Source of the DNA: UBA3700 sp963592135
GTDB lineage: Bacteria; Bacillota; Clostridia; Christensenellales; UBA3700
Assembly: GCA_963592135.1 (NCBI GenBank)
Contig: CAVAVP010000016.1
Coordinates: 13,000 to 76,999 of the forward strand
Reading direction: 5' to 3'
DNA length: 64,000 bases
Shown: positions 17,401 through 25,529 of the stretch, in pieces
How the letters are laid out: every line of letters starts with the position of its first letter
Position numbering within the stretch: the first letter of the stretch is position 1
The notes under the pieces: model-generated
Told to the model about the DNA's origin: nothing
Databases searched by the model: none
The model's input: the letters and a program-made list of their open reading frames with translations, nothing else
Translations under genes and position numbers: made by a program

Positions 17401-19566
17401 TTATTTAGATTTTTTAGCGAAGTTCTTTGGTTTAACTTGGCTAAATAATTTCTTTGTTTCGCTTAAAATATTTCCATCTAATGGAGTAATCATACTCGAT
17501 TGGTTAAACATTGCAATATCTAAACTTACATATAGTAAATAGAAAGTTGAAATCAATGTTAAAACACTAAATACGATTAAAAATACACTATTTGATGCAA
17601 ATGCCGTATATGTAGCACCATCAACTCCTGATATATAACCACTTTGTGATGCAAGTTGTGCAATATTCAAGAAAGATAATGTTGAAAGCGTCATAAAGCA
17701 TAAATATAGTCTATTTTCTGGAACGATGATTAGATATAGAAGTAGAAGCGCAAGTCCCATTGGTAAAACATAAACAGTAGATTGTGCTCCCCATGTTCCA
17801 TAAAGAATAAATGTTATTGCTCCAAATAAAACTAAATCTGATCTGTTTTGGTTCTTGAAGAATAAATATCCTGGAACTGCACTAAGACCTACTACAAATA
17901 ACCAATTCAATACTTCAAACATAGTATTTCTTGTCTTTCCATTTGCTTGACCAAACATTGCATACATCCCAAATGAATCAGTAGACAGATATGAACTATC
18001 CTTAAATAATTGATACATCCTCTTGAAGTATACAAATAAATCTCCACCTTTTACACTTGACCAAGTCATCAACATTCCAAATGCATAGAACACTGCAAGA
18101 GATAGGATCATCGTAATTGCCATGTATACTCTCTCTTCGCTACTCTTAATCAATCCGTAAACTTGGAATATTAGTAATACAGGAAGTGCAAGAAGTGCAT
18201 AATTACTAAACAGCAATGCAAAAGTAAATAAAATTCCACTTATCGTATATTTTTTCTCCAAGATGCAAATAAACATAGCTACTAAAAATACTATAGCTAT
18301 TACTTCTGTTGCTGCATAGAAACTTCCAAAGAAGAACATTACAGGAATAAAAGCATAAATTGAAGAATATATAGCTGCTGCCTTTTCATCTTTATGTTTT
18401 GCAGCAAATGAATAAATCATATAAGTTATAACGATATCCGCAATAACCATTGGAAGTCTCATTAAAATAGCATATCCAAGTGATGATGCCTTTATTTTCA
18501 TCCAATTTGCAACTTCTGCTAAGAATGTATATAAAACAGTATTTCCAATAGTTGATGTTGAACTTTCATTTAAAGCATAGAACGATAAAAGTCCACTCTT
18601 CTTTCCAAGTTGTGCAAGTGACTCTAATGCATTAACAGAGCTTTGCATACCATATGAACATGCAATAATTATGAATCTAACTAAAAGTGCACCAAGCATC
18701 ACATAAATAAATATTGCAAAATTAGATGTTAAAGCCTTCTTTACTTTTTCTACATCCATGTACTTTCCAAAAAATTTATCTACCTTTGATGGTTCTTTAC
18801 TTGAATCGGCAACAACTTCCATTCCCTCTTTTGGAGTTGTAGCTTTAATTGCGATATATAAAACACCAGCAACTAATAAACTAGCAAGAGACATTAATAC
18901 TACAAAAGTAATCGAACCGCCATTAGATAATCCACTACTTTCTTTTAATTTTAAAACTTCAACAGTATTTGATTCAGTGAACGAACTCGGAATTGATTCA
19001 ACCTTCTTTATAGAAACATTATCTACGTATGCAACAACAGAAACACTTGTTACATTTTTTGTACCTGCACCAATTGTAAATTTAACCGAATCTGAAACAC
19101 CTGATGTGAAATAGTATACAACTTCTGTCCATTCATCGTCTGTTGCCTTTAAAACATTTAGACCATTAAATTCAGTGTCTGTTTCAAAACCAAATCTTAA
19201 ACCAATTTTATCTTGATAGGTAATAGATTCTACTTTTACAAATGCCTTGATTTCATAAGATGCATTCTTTTCTAATTCTACATTTTGATAGATATATGAA
19301 TATGCACTTGAAACATCAAATTTTGCATAATAATTCCCAAGTTTTGGATTATAGTCATCCCCTCTTGTATTTTTAGGAAAAGAAATTGTAGAACCACTTG
19401 CAGTCCAAGATTGTACTGTTGTACTTGCGGTATCTAAAGTTTCAAAATTTGAGTTCGATAAAATATTAACATCATAATCTTGTTTTTTTGAGCATGCTAC
19501 AAAACACGAGCATGTTAATGCCAAAATACAGATTATTGCCAATATGATTAAAATTTTCTTTTTCAT
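17401..19566 (-). CDS. lipobox protein: carbohydrate-binding-like domain plus multi-pass GT39-like membrane domain
   Basis: 721 residues. A signal peptide ends in FVAC (Cys25). Residues about 30-195 look like a beta-sandwich of the CenC/CBM type (NSNFETLD, W-S-A-S pattern, VDNVSIKKVE). A membrane segment follows at about 215-240, then roughly eleven more from about 275 to the end, as in GT39-like GT-C glycosyltransferases. In clostridial relatives I would expect an Asp-containing first loop and a DYPPGY-type motif; here these positions read SYGMQSSVNALESLA and TIGNTVLYTFL, with the acidic residue gone. So it may be a non-catalytic or highly divergent member. It starts a long run with topA 11 bp downstream, from a promoter at 19599-19627. 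Function unknown; domain call moderate. Confidence 0.6.
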   Translation of the reverse strand: MKKKILIILAIICILALTCSCFVACSKKQDYDVNILSNSNFETLDTASTTVQSWTASGSTISFPKNTRGDDYNPKLGNYYAKFDVSSAYSYIYQNVELEKNASYEIKAFVKVESITYQDKIGLRFGFETDTEFNGLNVLKATDDEWTEVVYYFTSGVSDSVKFTIGAGTKNVTSVSVVAYVDNVSIKKVESIPSSFTESNTVEVLKLKESSGLSNGGSITFVVLMSLASLLVAGVLYIAIKATTPKEGMEVVADSSKEPSKVDKFFGKYMDVEKVKKALTSNFAIFIYVMLGALLVRFIIIACSYGMQSSVNALESLAQLGKKSGLLSFYALNESSTSTIGNTVLYTFLAEVANWMKIKASSLGYAILMRLPMVIADIVITYMIYSFAAKHKDEKAAAIYSSIYAFIPVMFFFGSFYAATEVIAIVFLVAMFICILEKKYTISGILFTFALLFSNYALLALPVLLIFQVYGLIKSSEERVYMAITMILSLAVFYAFGMLMTWSSVKGGDLFVYFKRMYQLFKDSSYLSTDSFGMYAMFGQANGKTRNTMFEVLNWLFVVGLSAVPGYLFFKNQNRSDLVLFGAITFILYGTWGAQSTVYVLPMGLALLLLYLIIVPENRLYLCFMTLSTLSFLNIAQLASQSGYISGVDGATYTAFASNSVFLIVFSVLTLISTFYLLYVSLDIAMFNQSSMITPLDGNILSETKKLFSQVKPKNFAKKSK

Positions 19567-19598
19567 TTAAAATCACCTTTTGCAACTACGTTATTTAT

Positions 19599-19627
19599 AT
19601 AATAAGAGAAATTGCTTTTTTTTACAA
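19599..19627 (-). promoter_or_regulatory. promoter of the GT39-like/topA run
   Basis: Minus-strand TTGTAA (19622-19627), 17-nt spacer and TATTAT (19599-19604), about 25 bp before the AAGGTGA ribosome site. It is the only clear promoter seen before the run that ends with glyA. Confidence 0.55.
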
Positions 19628-19706
19628 CACATAAATATATTATTTTATTTATATTATAATAATTATAGAGATTTTTCAAATGCGTGTACTGATTTTATAT
19701 TAAGCA

Positions 19707-19734
19707 TAAAAAAGCTCCCGATTTCTCGAGAGCT
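19707..19734 (-). terminator. terminator of rplS
   Basis: AGCTCCCGA (19713-19721) pairs with TCGAGAGCT (19726-19734) with one G-T pair and a 4-nt loop. Minus-strand T-run from 19713 down to 19707. Confidence 0.85.
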
Positions 19735-19758
19735 TCTTTATTAATTTCTAATTTAAGA

Positions 19759-20106
19759 TTATTCAACTTCTTCTACTAATCTAGCAGCTTTACCAATTCT
19801 ATCTCTTAGATAGTATAATTTAGCTCTTCTTGTCTTACCATGCTTTAATACATCGATATGATCAATCATAGGAGAATGTAATGGGAATGTTCTTTCTACT
19901 CCAACACCATAAGAAATCTTTCTTACAACGAATGTCTCACGAACACTACCATGCTTGAAAGCGATAATAACACCTTCAAATGCTTGTAATCTTTCCTTGT
20001 TTCCTTCTTTAATCTTTACGAAAACTTTAACAGTATCTCCAACCTTCATTTCTGGAAGATCTGTACGTAAACTTTCCTTTTCAATAACGTCTATTATGTT
20101 ACTCAT
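19759..20106 (-). CDS. rplS: 50S ribosomal protein L19
   Basis: Ribosomal protein at the 30S-50S interface; 115 residues. The ATG at 20106 is preceded by GTGGAGGTAAG, so it is preferred over an upstream in-frame start at 20139, which would add eleven non-conserved residues. PEMKVGDTVKVFVKI, GVGVERTFPLHSP and the basic C-terminus match L19. It has its own promoter and a structured leader, followed by a terminator, so it is transcribed alone. In most Firmicutes it lies between trmD and ylqF; here it follows rnhB. Confidence 0.97.
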   Translation of the reverse strand: MSNIIDVIEKESLRTDLPEMKVGDTVKVFVKIKEGNKERLQAFEGVIIAFKHGSVRETFVVRKISYGVGVERTFPLHSPMIDHIDVLKHGKTRRAKLYYLRDRIGKAARLVEEVE

Positions 20107-20130
20107 TTGACTTACCTCCACTATATTTTG

Positions 20131-20193
20131 ACGAAGCATTCTTATCTATTTTAGTTTTGATAGAAAGCGGACTACCCCGAAGTCATTGCTCGT
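20131..20193 (-). promoter_or_regulatory. candidate L19 mRNA leader structure
   Basis: On the minus strand ACGAGCA (20193-20187) can pair with TGCTTCGT (20138-20131) to close a junction with two small hairpins, GACT/AGTC (around 20184-20170) and TCTAT/ATAGA (around 20165-20145). It lies between the promoter and the rplS ribosome site, the place of the autoregulatory L19 leader known in low-GC Gram-positives. The likely start site near 20190 would trim the outer pairs, so this is tentative. Confidence 0.4.
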
Positions 20194-20195
20194 AT

Positions 20196-20224
20196 ATAAT
20201 ACAAGAAAAATAAACTTGTCGCAA
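20196..20224 (-). promoter_or_regulatory. rplS promoter
   Basis: Minus-strand TTGCGA (20219-20224), 17-nt spacer, TATTAT (20196-20201). It lies immediately after the rnhB stop. Confidence 0.55.
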
Positions 20225-20233
20225 CTATTTTGA

Positions 20234-20866
20234 CTATCTTTCAATAAAATTCTTAATAAAAGTTCTTCTATGAATTTCACATGGCCCAATTTCTTTTAAT
20301 GCTTGTATATGTTTTGCAGAGCCATACCCCTTATTTGAGGCAAAATCATATCCTGGATAAACCTTATCATACTCAACCATCATCCTATCTCTTGTTACCT
20401 TTGCGAGAATAGATGCACATGCTATAGAATAACTTTTTGCATCACCCTTTATTATAGGTTCTATCGGAACTGTTGTATCAATTTTTACCGCATCAATTAA
20501 AACAACATCAGGCTTGCTTACTTTTGATATATCTTCTATTGCTTTTTGCATACATTTTTTAGTTGCAGCAAGTATATTCATTTCATCAATTGCTTTTTCA
20601 TCCAAAAGTTCAATTTGATAGGCTATAGCTTTTTCTTTTATTTTATCAAAAAGAATTTCCCTGTTTTTTTCAGAAACTTTCTTTGAATCGTTTACTCCTT
20701 GTATAATGTCTTCATCATCAAGCTTCATAATACAACAACAAACAACAACTGGTCCTGCAAGCGGTCCTCTACCAACCTCATCAATACCTGCAATATATTT
20801 TGCACCTTTATCTTTATATAAATGCTCATACTCAAGCATTGTCATTGTATCGTGTTTTGTTTTCAT
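20234..20866 (-). CDS. rnhB: ribonuclease HII
   Basis: Removes ribonucleotides and RNA primers from RNA-DNA hybrids. The 210 residues carry AGIDEVGRGPLAGPVV (Asp29, Glu30), VVLIDAVKID and ASILAKVTRDRMM, which provide the DEDD metal site. Start at 20866 is supported by AAAGGATT; internal ATGs at codons 8 and 10 are weaker. It is the last gene of the ylxM-to-rnhB operon, 1 bp after ylqF. Confidence 0.97.
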   Translation of the reverse strand: MKTKHDTMTMLEYEHLYKDKGAKYIAGIDEVGRGPLAGPVVVCCCIMKLDDEDIIQGVNDSKKVSEKNREILFDKIKEKAIAYQIELLDEKAIDEMNILAATKKCMQKAIEDISKVSKPDVVLIDAVKIDTTVPIEPIIKGDAKSYSIACASILAKVTRDRMMVEYDKVYPGYDFASNKGYGSAKHIQALKEIGPCEIHRRTFIKNFIER

Positions 20867-20867
20867 A

Positions 20868-21713
20868 TTAATCCTTTGGAAAATCTAACATAACTTTCCC
20901 CAATTTTTGCTTTCTAAAATCATCTATAACTGCTCTATAAACTCTATCGTAATCATAATTATTTTTATTAAGTAAAAACCCTCTATTTTTAGCAATATTA
21001 TCTATAACTTCAACATTATCATCAGAAAAATCTTGAAGTTTATATCTATCCATAAAAATATCTTTATGATTTTCTCTATAAAACTTTATAAGTTCTATTG
21101 TCAGTTCATCTAAATAAACCACATCATCCTTAATAGATCCGATAAATGCTAACTTTTTAGCTCTTTCCTGATCTTCAAATGCTGGTGGTAATGTTCCTGG
21201 AGTATCTAAAAGCTCTACCCCTTCTGCAAGTGATACCCACTGTTTACCACGAGTAACTCCTGGTCTATTTCCCGTTACTAATCTTTTTTGTTTACAAAGA
21301 GAATTTATAAGAGTAGATTTCCCAGTATTTGGCACGCCAACAACCATAGCTCTTATAGATTTTATAGCACCTTTTAATGCAAATCTATCTATGCTTTTTT
21401 TATTTAAATTCTTTAGTTTTTCTATTACTAAATCCTTTTGCTTTCCAGATACTGAATCGGCTATAACGTAGTCAAAACCTTTATTTGTTAGATATTTTTG
21501 CCAAACTTGAAGATCAACTTTCTCAACTAAGTCCTGCTTATTTATGACGTATAAAATAGGCTTATTTCCTATTAATTCATTAAACTTTGGATTAACACAT
21601 GCTTCAATAGCTCTCGCATCTAAAACATATATTACGCAATCAACTTGCTTAATACTGTCTTGCATCATACGCATAGCTTTTGTCATATGACCTGGAAACC
21701 ATTGAATATGCAT
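20868..21713 (-). CDS. rbgA: ribosome biogenesis GTPase YlqF/RbgA
   Basis: Circularly permuted GTPase needed for late 50S assembly. In the 281 residues the G4 motif (NKQD) comes before G1 (GVPNTGKST) and G3 (DTPG), as expected. The N-terminus IQWFPGHMTKA is diagnostic of the family. It lies between the DUF1292 gene (2 bp) and rnhB (1 bp), the usual ylqF-rnhB pair. Confidence 0.97.
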   Translation of the reverse strand: MHIQWFPGHMTKAMRMMQDSIKQVDCVIYVLDARAIEACVNPKFNELIGNKPILYVINKQDLVEKVDLQVWQKYLTNKGFDYVIADSVSGKQKDLVIEKLKNLNKKSIDRFALKGAIKSIRAMVVGVPNTGKSTLINSLCKQKRLVTGNRPGVTRGKQWVSLAEGVELLDTPGTLPPAFEDQERAKKLAFIGSIKDDVVYLDELTIELIKFYRENHKDIFMDRYKLQDFSDDNVEVIDNIAKNRGFLLNKNNYDYDRVYRAVIDDFRKQKLGKVMLDFPKD

Positions 21714-21715
21714 AA

Positions 21716-22018
21716 TTAGTTGTCTTCCTTCTCTTCAAATAATCTATCGTAAATTTCAAAAATTGTGCTTATAATATTTACATTTTTAGCTAATTTTATA
21801 GTTTGTTTTATCTCGTCAATTTCAAATACATCTCCGGCATTTTCAAAATCTTCATTTTTTATTGCCTCCATATCTGCTAAAATTGCGTACATTTTGTTAT
21901 CAAAAGGAATTAATGCTTCCTGTTCATATTCATGCTTTACACCCTTCTCGTCAACTAAAACAATAGGATCTAAACAATTTTCATCCATTATACAATCTAT
22001 TGGATTATTGTATTTCAT
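21716..22018 (-). CDS. DUF1292 family protein
   Basis: 100-residue acidic protein: an N-terminal PIVLVDEKGVKHEYE segment and FEID/KNEDF elements typical of DUF1292 (YrzB-like) proteins. Their function is unknown, and they are common in Firmicutes near cell-cycle and tRNA genes. Its ATG overlaps the trmD end, with GAGGGGAAAA as ribosome site inside trmD. It occupies the position where rplS normally sits between trmD and ylqF. Confidence 0.75.
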   Translation of the reverse strand: MKYNNPIDCIMDENCLDPIVLVDEKGVKHEYEQEALIPFDNKMYAILADMEAIKNEDFENAGDVFEIDEIKQTIKLAKNVNIISTIFEIYDRLFEEKEDN

Positions 22019-22691
22019 TTTTCCCCTCTAATAAATCTGGTCTTCTTTTTTTTGTTATCTCTAATTGTTTTTCATATCTCCACTTAGCTATATTTTGATG
22101 ATTACCACTAAGTAGAACTTCTGGCACTTCTAGCCCTTCAAACTCCTGTGGATGTGTGTATTGAGGATATTCTAAAAGTCCATTGGAAAAACTTTCCTCT
22201 GATGTTGATTCTTGATTTCCAAGAACGCCATCTATATATCTTGTAACAGTGTTAATTACTACCATGGCGGCAAGTTCACCGCTAGTTAAAACATAATCTC
22301 CAATAGATAATTCCATGTCTACATCAAGGTCTATAACTCTTTGATCTATCCCTTCATAACTTCCACAAATAAACATTAGATTTTCTTCTTTAGCGAGTTT
22401 TTCTACCATACCTTGAGATAATGTTTTACCCTTAGGTGAAAGATATATTCTTTTATATTTATGTTCTTTATCTAAAGCATTTATACAATCATGAAGAGGC
22501 TGAGGTGTCATAACCATACCTGCACCTCCACCAAATGGAGTATCATCAACTTTTTTATGTTTATCCAAAGAATAATCTCGTATGTTTGTTGTATTTATTG
22601 AAAAAAGGCCCTTTTCTTGAGCTTTTCCTAAAATACCCACACTCATACAAGAAAACATTTCTGGAAACAAAGTAAGTACTTCAATCTTCAT
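22005..22691 (-). CDS. trmD: tRNA (guanine-37-N1)-methyltransferase
   Basis: SAM-dependent knotted (SPOUT) methyltransferase that makes m1G37 and prevents +1 frameshifting. 228 residues with VLTLFPEMF, DDTPFGGGAGMVM, YEGIDQR and the knot motif SIGDYVLTSGELAA. Overlaps rimM upstream by 11 bp and the DUF1292 gene downstream by 14 bp. Standard partner of rimM. Confidence 0.98.
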   Translation of the reverse strand: MKIEVLTLFPEMFSCMSVGILGKAQEKGLFSINTTNIRDYSLDKHKKVDDTPFGGGAGMVMTPQPLHDCINALDKEHKYKRIYLSPKGKTLSQGMVEKLAKEENLMFICGSYEGIDQRVIDLDVDMELSIGDYVLTSGELAAMVVINTVTRYIDGVLGNQESTSEESFSNGLLEYPQYTHPQEFEGLEVPEVLLSGNHQNIAKWRYEKQLEITKKRRPDLLEGKNEIQ

Positions 22692-23184
22692 ATACTGCTA
22701 CTTCCTCAAACACTTTTGGATTAAGAATTATTTTCTTATTTTCGGTATCTACATTTTCTAATAAAGCTTTTATTGCCGGAACCATAATTTGTTTATTTTC
22801 TTTTTCAATAACATAAACATCTGCAGCTCCATATTGTAAAACATCTACAACATTGCCAATTAATTTGTTATCCACAAAAACTTCACACCCTACAATATCT
22901 ACAATAAAATAACTATCTTTAGGAAGTTTTACTGCATCTTCCTTATTTACTTGTATTTCCTTGTTTTTTAGAGCTTCTGCTTTATCTCTGTCTGGGATAT
23001 TTTCAAATGTTAAATAAACTTCAGTTTTTGAAATTTGGGTATTTGTTATAGTGAATTCTTTATTATCTATAAAAATTTTTTTTAAATTTTTAAATCTAGA
23101 CACATCATCAGTAAGAGGATTAACCTTAACGGCTCCTCTTACTCCATGTGGTCTTGCTATAATGCCTATAGTATATCTGTCCAT
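22681..23184 (-). CDS. rimM: 16S rRNA processing protein RimM
   Basis: 30S maturation factor that binds S19 and the 16S head. 167 residues: N-terminal RimM barrel (IGIIARPHGVRGAVKV) and C-terminal PRC-barrel (VDIVGCEVFVDN...IMVPAIKALLENVD). Ends with TGA, which shows that TGA is a stop in this organism. Start overlaps the khpA stop by 1 base (TAATG). Confidence 0.96.
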   Translation of the reverse strand: MDRYTIGIIARPHGVRGAVKVNPLTDDVSRFKNLKKIFIDNKEFTITNTQISKTEVYLTFENIPDRDKAEALKNKEIQVNKEDAVKLPKDSYFIVDIVGCEVFVDNKLIGNVVDVLQYGAADVYVIEKENKQIMVPAIKALLENVDTENKKIILNPKVFEEVAVYED

Positions 23185-23417
23185 TATTTTTCAATAATTT
23201 CTACAGATACCTTTATCTTTGATCTATTAGCGCCAGCTTTTACAATTGTACGAATAGCTTTTGCAATTCTACCTTGCTTACCTATTATTTTTCCAATTTG
23301 TTCTTTTTCAGCTATAACGTTAATAACCAAAATGCCATCTTGTTCACTAGACTTTACTTCTACTGCACTTGGATCATCAACAAGTTGATCTACAATAAAC
23401 TTAACTAATTCTTCCAT
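23184..23417 (-). CDS. khpA: KH-domain RNA-binding protein KhpA (YlqC)
   Basis: 77 residues, one KH domain with the RNA-binding loop GKIIGKQGR. In Firmicutes KhpA pairs with KhpB/Jag and affects cell elongation and small-RNA binding. I use the ATG at 23417 (MEELVKFIVDQL matches the family start); a TTG at 23426 is better placed relative to AAGG and cannot be ruled out. It lies between rpsP and rimM, the conserved order. Confidence 0.93.
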   Translation of the reverse strand: MEELVKFIVDQLVDDPSAVEVKSSEQDGILVINVIAEKEQIGKIIGKQGRIAKAIRTIVKAGANRSKIKVSVEIIEK

Positions 23418-23418
23418 A

Positions 23419-23655
23419 TTACTCAATAATACCTTGTTTCTTTAGTAAAGCTCTAACAGTATCTGTAGGTTGTGCACCATTTGCTAACCATTTCTTAGCT
23501 AATTCTGCATCAATTTTAACTTCTTCAGCTTGAGGATTGTATGTACCAATATTTGCTAAATATTCAGCACCTCTAGCTTTTCTTGAATCAATTGCTACAA
23601 TTCTGTAGAAAGGTGAATGTGTTTTTCCCATTCTTGTTAATCTTAACTTAACCAT
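23419..23655 (-). CDS. rpsP: 30S ribosomal protein S16
   Basis: 78 residues. VKLRLTRMGKTHSPFYRIVAID and the ANIGTYNPQ motif are typical of S16. Ribosome site AAAGGAG is present. It follows ffh after 49 bp and precedes khpA with essentially no gap. The 49-bp gap shows no hairpin, so it should be co-transcribed. Confidence 0.98.
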   Translation of the reverse strand: MVKLRLTRMGKTHSPFYRIVAIDSRKARGAEYLANIGTYNPQAEEVKIDAELAKKWLANGAQPTDTVRALLKKQGIIE

Positions 23656-23704
23656 TTTTTATTCTCCTTTTATATATTAATTTTTTTTGTTTTCTCTTTA
23701 TATT

Positions 23705-25033
23705 TTAGAAAGGAAATTTTCCGCCTCTAAAACCAAATCTTCCCATATTCTTCATTTTCTTCATCATTTCTCTCATTTGAGCAAACTGTTTTAAAAGTGA
23801 ATTTACATCTTGAATCTCCGTGCCTGATCCTGCCGCAATTCTCTTTTTTCTTGAAGATGAAATTATATCTGGATTTTCCCTTTCTTTTTTAGTCATAGAC
23901 AAAATAATAGCTTTTATTTTATCCATTTGTTTTTCATCTACTTGAACGTCTTTTACTTTATTTGCAAGTCCAGGAACCATTTGAATAATTTGGTTCATAT
24001 CTCCCATAGACTTCATTTTATCTAATTGAACTAAATAGTCTTCTAAAGTAAATGAGTTCTCTTTGAATTTCTTTTGCATTTCAAGAGCTTCTTTTTCTGA
24101 ATAAGCATTTTGAGCCTTTTCAATAATTGTTAGAACATCTCCCATGCCAAGAATTCTTGATGCCATTCTATCTGGATGGAACACCTCTATATCTGTCATC
24201 TTTTCACCGATACCACAGAATTTAATAGGCTTTCCTGTTACAGCTTTAATAGATAATGCAGCACCGCCTCTTGTATCACCATCAAGTTTTGTTAATACAA
24301 CACCTGTTATATCCATTACTTCATTAAACTTTTGTGCTACATTAACGGCATCTTGACCAGTCATAGAATCTACAACAAGTAGGATTTCGTTAGGATTAAA
24401 TGACTTCTTTAATCCAGCAATTTCATCCATTAATTTTTCATCAATTTGTAGTCTTCCCGCAGTATCTATAATTACGATATCATTTTGATTTTTCTCTGCT
24501 TCAACAAGAGCATTTTTAACTATTTTTTGAGGATCTATTTGTCCCATTTCAAAAACTGGAACACCAGCATTTGAACCTACTACTTGTAATTGTTTTATAG
24601 CCGCTGGACGATATATATCACAAGCGACTAAAAGAGGCTTCTTCCCTTGCTTTTTTAGCATTAAACCAAGCTTTCCACACATTGTGGTTTTACCAGATCC
24701 TTGAAGTCCACACATTAAAATTATTGTAGGAGGCTTTGGAGCTATCTCAATTTTAGAAGAGGTTCCCCCCATTAAAGCAATCAATTCCTCATTAACAATT
24801 TTTATTACTTGTTGAGTTGGATTTAATCCAGTTAAGATATTTTCACCACTTGCTTTTTCAGAAACAGCATTAATAAATTTCTTTACAACATCAAAGTTTA
24901 CATCAGCTTCAAGCAAAGCAATACGGATTTCTCTCATCGCTTGCTTAACTTCTAATTCTGATAATTTACCTTTATTCTTTAATTTTGAAAAAACGTGATT
25001 AATTTTTTCTGATAAAGTTCCAAATGATGCCAT
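23705..25033 (-). CDS. ffh: signal recognition particle protein Ffh
   Basis: SRP54 GTPase that binds signal peptides of nascent membrane proteins. The 442 residues show the N domain, G domain (GLQGSGKTTMCGKL; DTAGR; TKLDGDTRGG) and a methionine-rich M domain at the end (QMREMMKKMKNMG). It is preceded by ylxM (7 bp) as usual in Firmicutes. Its receptor FtsY is encoded 500 bp upstream, in a separate operon. Confidence 0.98.
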   Translation of the reverse strand: MASFGTLSEKINHVFSKLKNKGKLSELEVKQAMREIRIALLEADVNFDVVKKFINAVSEKASGENILTGLNPTQQVIKIVNEELIALMGGTSSKIEIAPKPPTIILMCGLQGSGKTTMCGKLGLMLKKQGKKPLLVACDIYRPAAIKQLQVVGSNAGVPVFEMGQIDPQKIVKNALVEAEKNQNDIVIIDTAGRLQIDEKLMDEIAGLKKSFNPNEILLVVDSMTGQDAVNVAQKFNEVMDITGVVLTKLDGDTRGGAALSIKAVTGKPIKFCGIGEKMTDIEVFHPDRMASRILGMGDVLTIIEKAQNAYSEKEALEMQKKFKENSFTLEDYLVQLDKMKSMGDMNQIIQMVPGLANKVKDVQVDEKQMDKIKAIILSMTKKERENPDIISSSRKKRIAAGSGTEIQDVNSLLKQFAQMREMMKKMKNMGRFGFRGGKFPF

Positions 25034-25040
25034 GTTTCTC

Positions 25041-25364
25041 CTATTTATCTAAAAGATTTATTACTTCTTCTATTTTCTTTTTATTTTCTTTATTTGCGCC
25101 TTCTTTTAGCTCTTCTAAAAGTTTTTTTGCACTTTCAACTTTATTTACAAGCATTAATTTGTTTTCTAAGTTTATTAAAGTTTTTTCTGCCCTATTTAAA
25201 GTATCTTTAACAGCCTGTGGAGAAATACTTAAATTTTCTGCGATTTCATTTAAAGACAAGTCTTCATCGTAATACATTTTTATTAGGTTGCTTTGATACT
25301 CTGTCAAAACGCCACCATAATAATCATTGTATATGCTTATGTATAGTTTATCTTTCTTTTCCAT
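25041..25364 (-). CDS. ylxM: YlxM/p13-like helix-turn-helix protein
   Basis: 107 residues with a sigma-region-4-like helix-turn-helix: LTEYQSNLIKMYY then LSLNEIAENLSISPQAVKDTLNR. The family (UPF0122) regulates or assists SRP in Gram-positives. First gene of the ffh-rpsP operon. The ATG has no good Shine-Dalgarno next to it; an AAAGGA lies about 31 nt upstream, separated by a small palindrome (TACTTTATTAAAGTA) that could fold and bring it closer. Confidence 0.9.
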   Translation of the reverse strand: MEKKDKLYISIYNDYYGGVLTEYQSNLIKMYYDEDLSLNEIAENLSISPQAVKDTLNRAEKTLINLENKLMLVNKVESAKKLLEELKEGANKENKKKIEEVINLLDK

Positions 25365-25406
25365 AAATTCAAGTATTTTTACTTTAATAAAGTATTTTTC
25401 CTTTAT

Positions 25407-25435
25407 AGAATATCAACCTTTTTATTTTTTGTCAA
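25407..25435 (-). promoter_or_regulatory. promoter of the ylxM-ffh-rpsP-trmD-rnhB operon
   Basis: Minus-strand TTGACA (25430-25435), 17-nt spacer, TATTCT (25407-25412), about 40 bp before ylxM. Confidence 0.7.
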
Positions 25436-25471
25436 ACTTATTTATCTTTTTATATTATTAAAATTTGAAAT

Positions 25472-25499
25472 AAAAAAAACTTTATGACGTGCATAAAGT
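25472..25499 (-). terminator. terminator of the smc-ftsY operon
   Basis: ACTTTATG (25479-25486) pairs with CATAAAGT (25492-25499) around a 5-nt loop. Minus-strand T-run at 25472-25478, 31 bp after the ftsY stop. Confidence 0.85.
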
Positions 25500-25529
25500 C
25501 TTTAATTGTTAATATTTTATTAAACCATA

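Noticed and set aside
20107..20139. Longer L19 from 20139
   Set aside because: The strong GTGGAGGTAAG site directs the ATG at 20106, and the extra residues are not part of L19.
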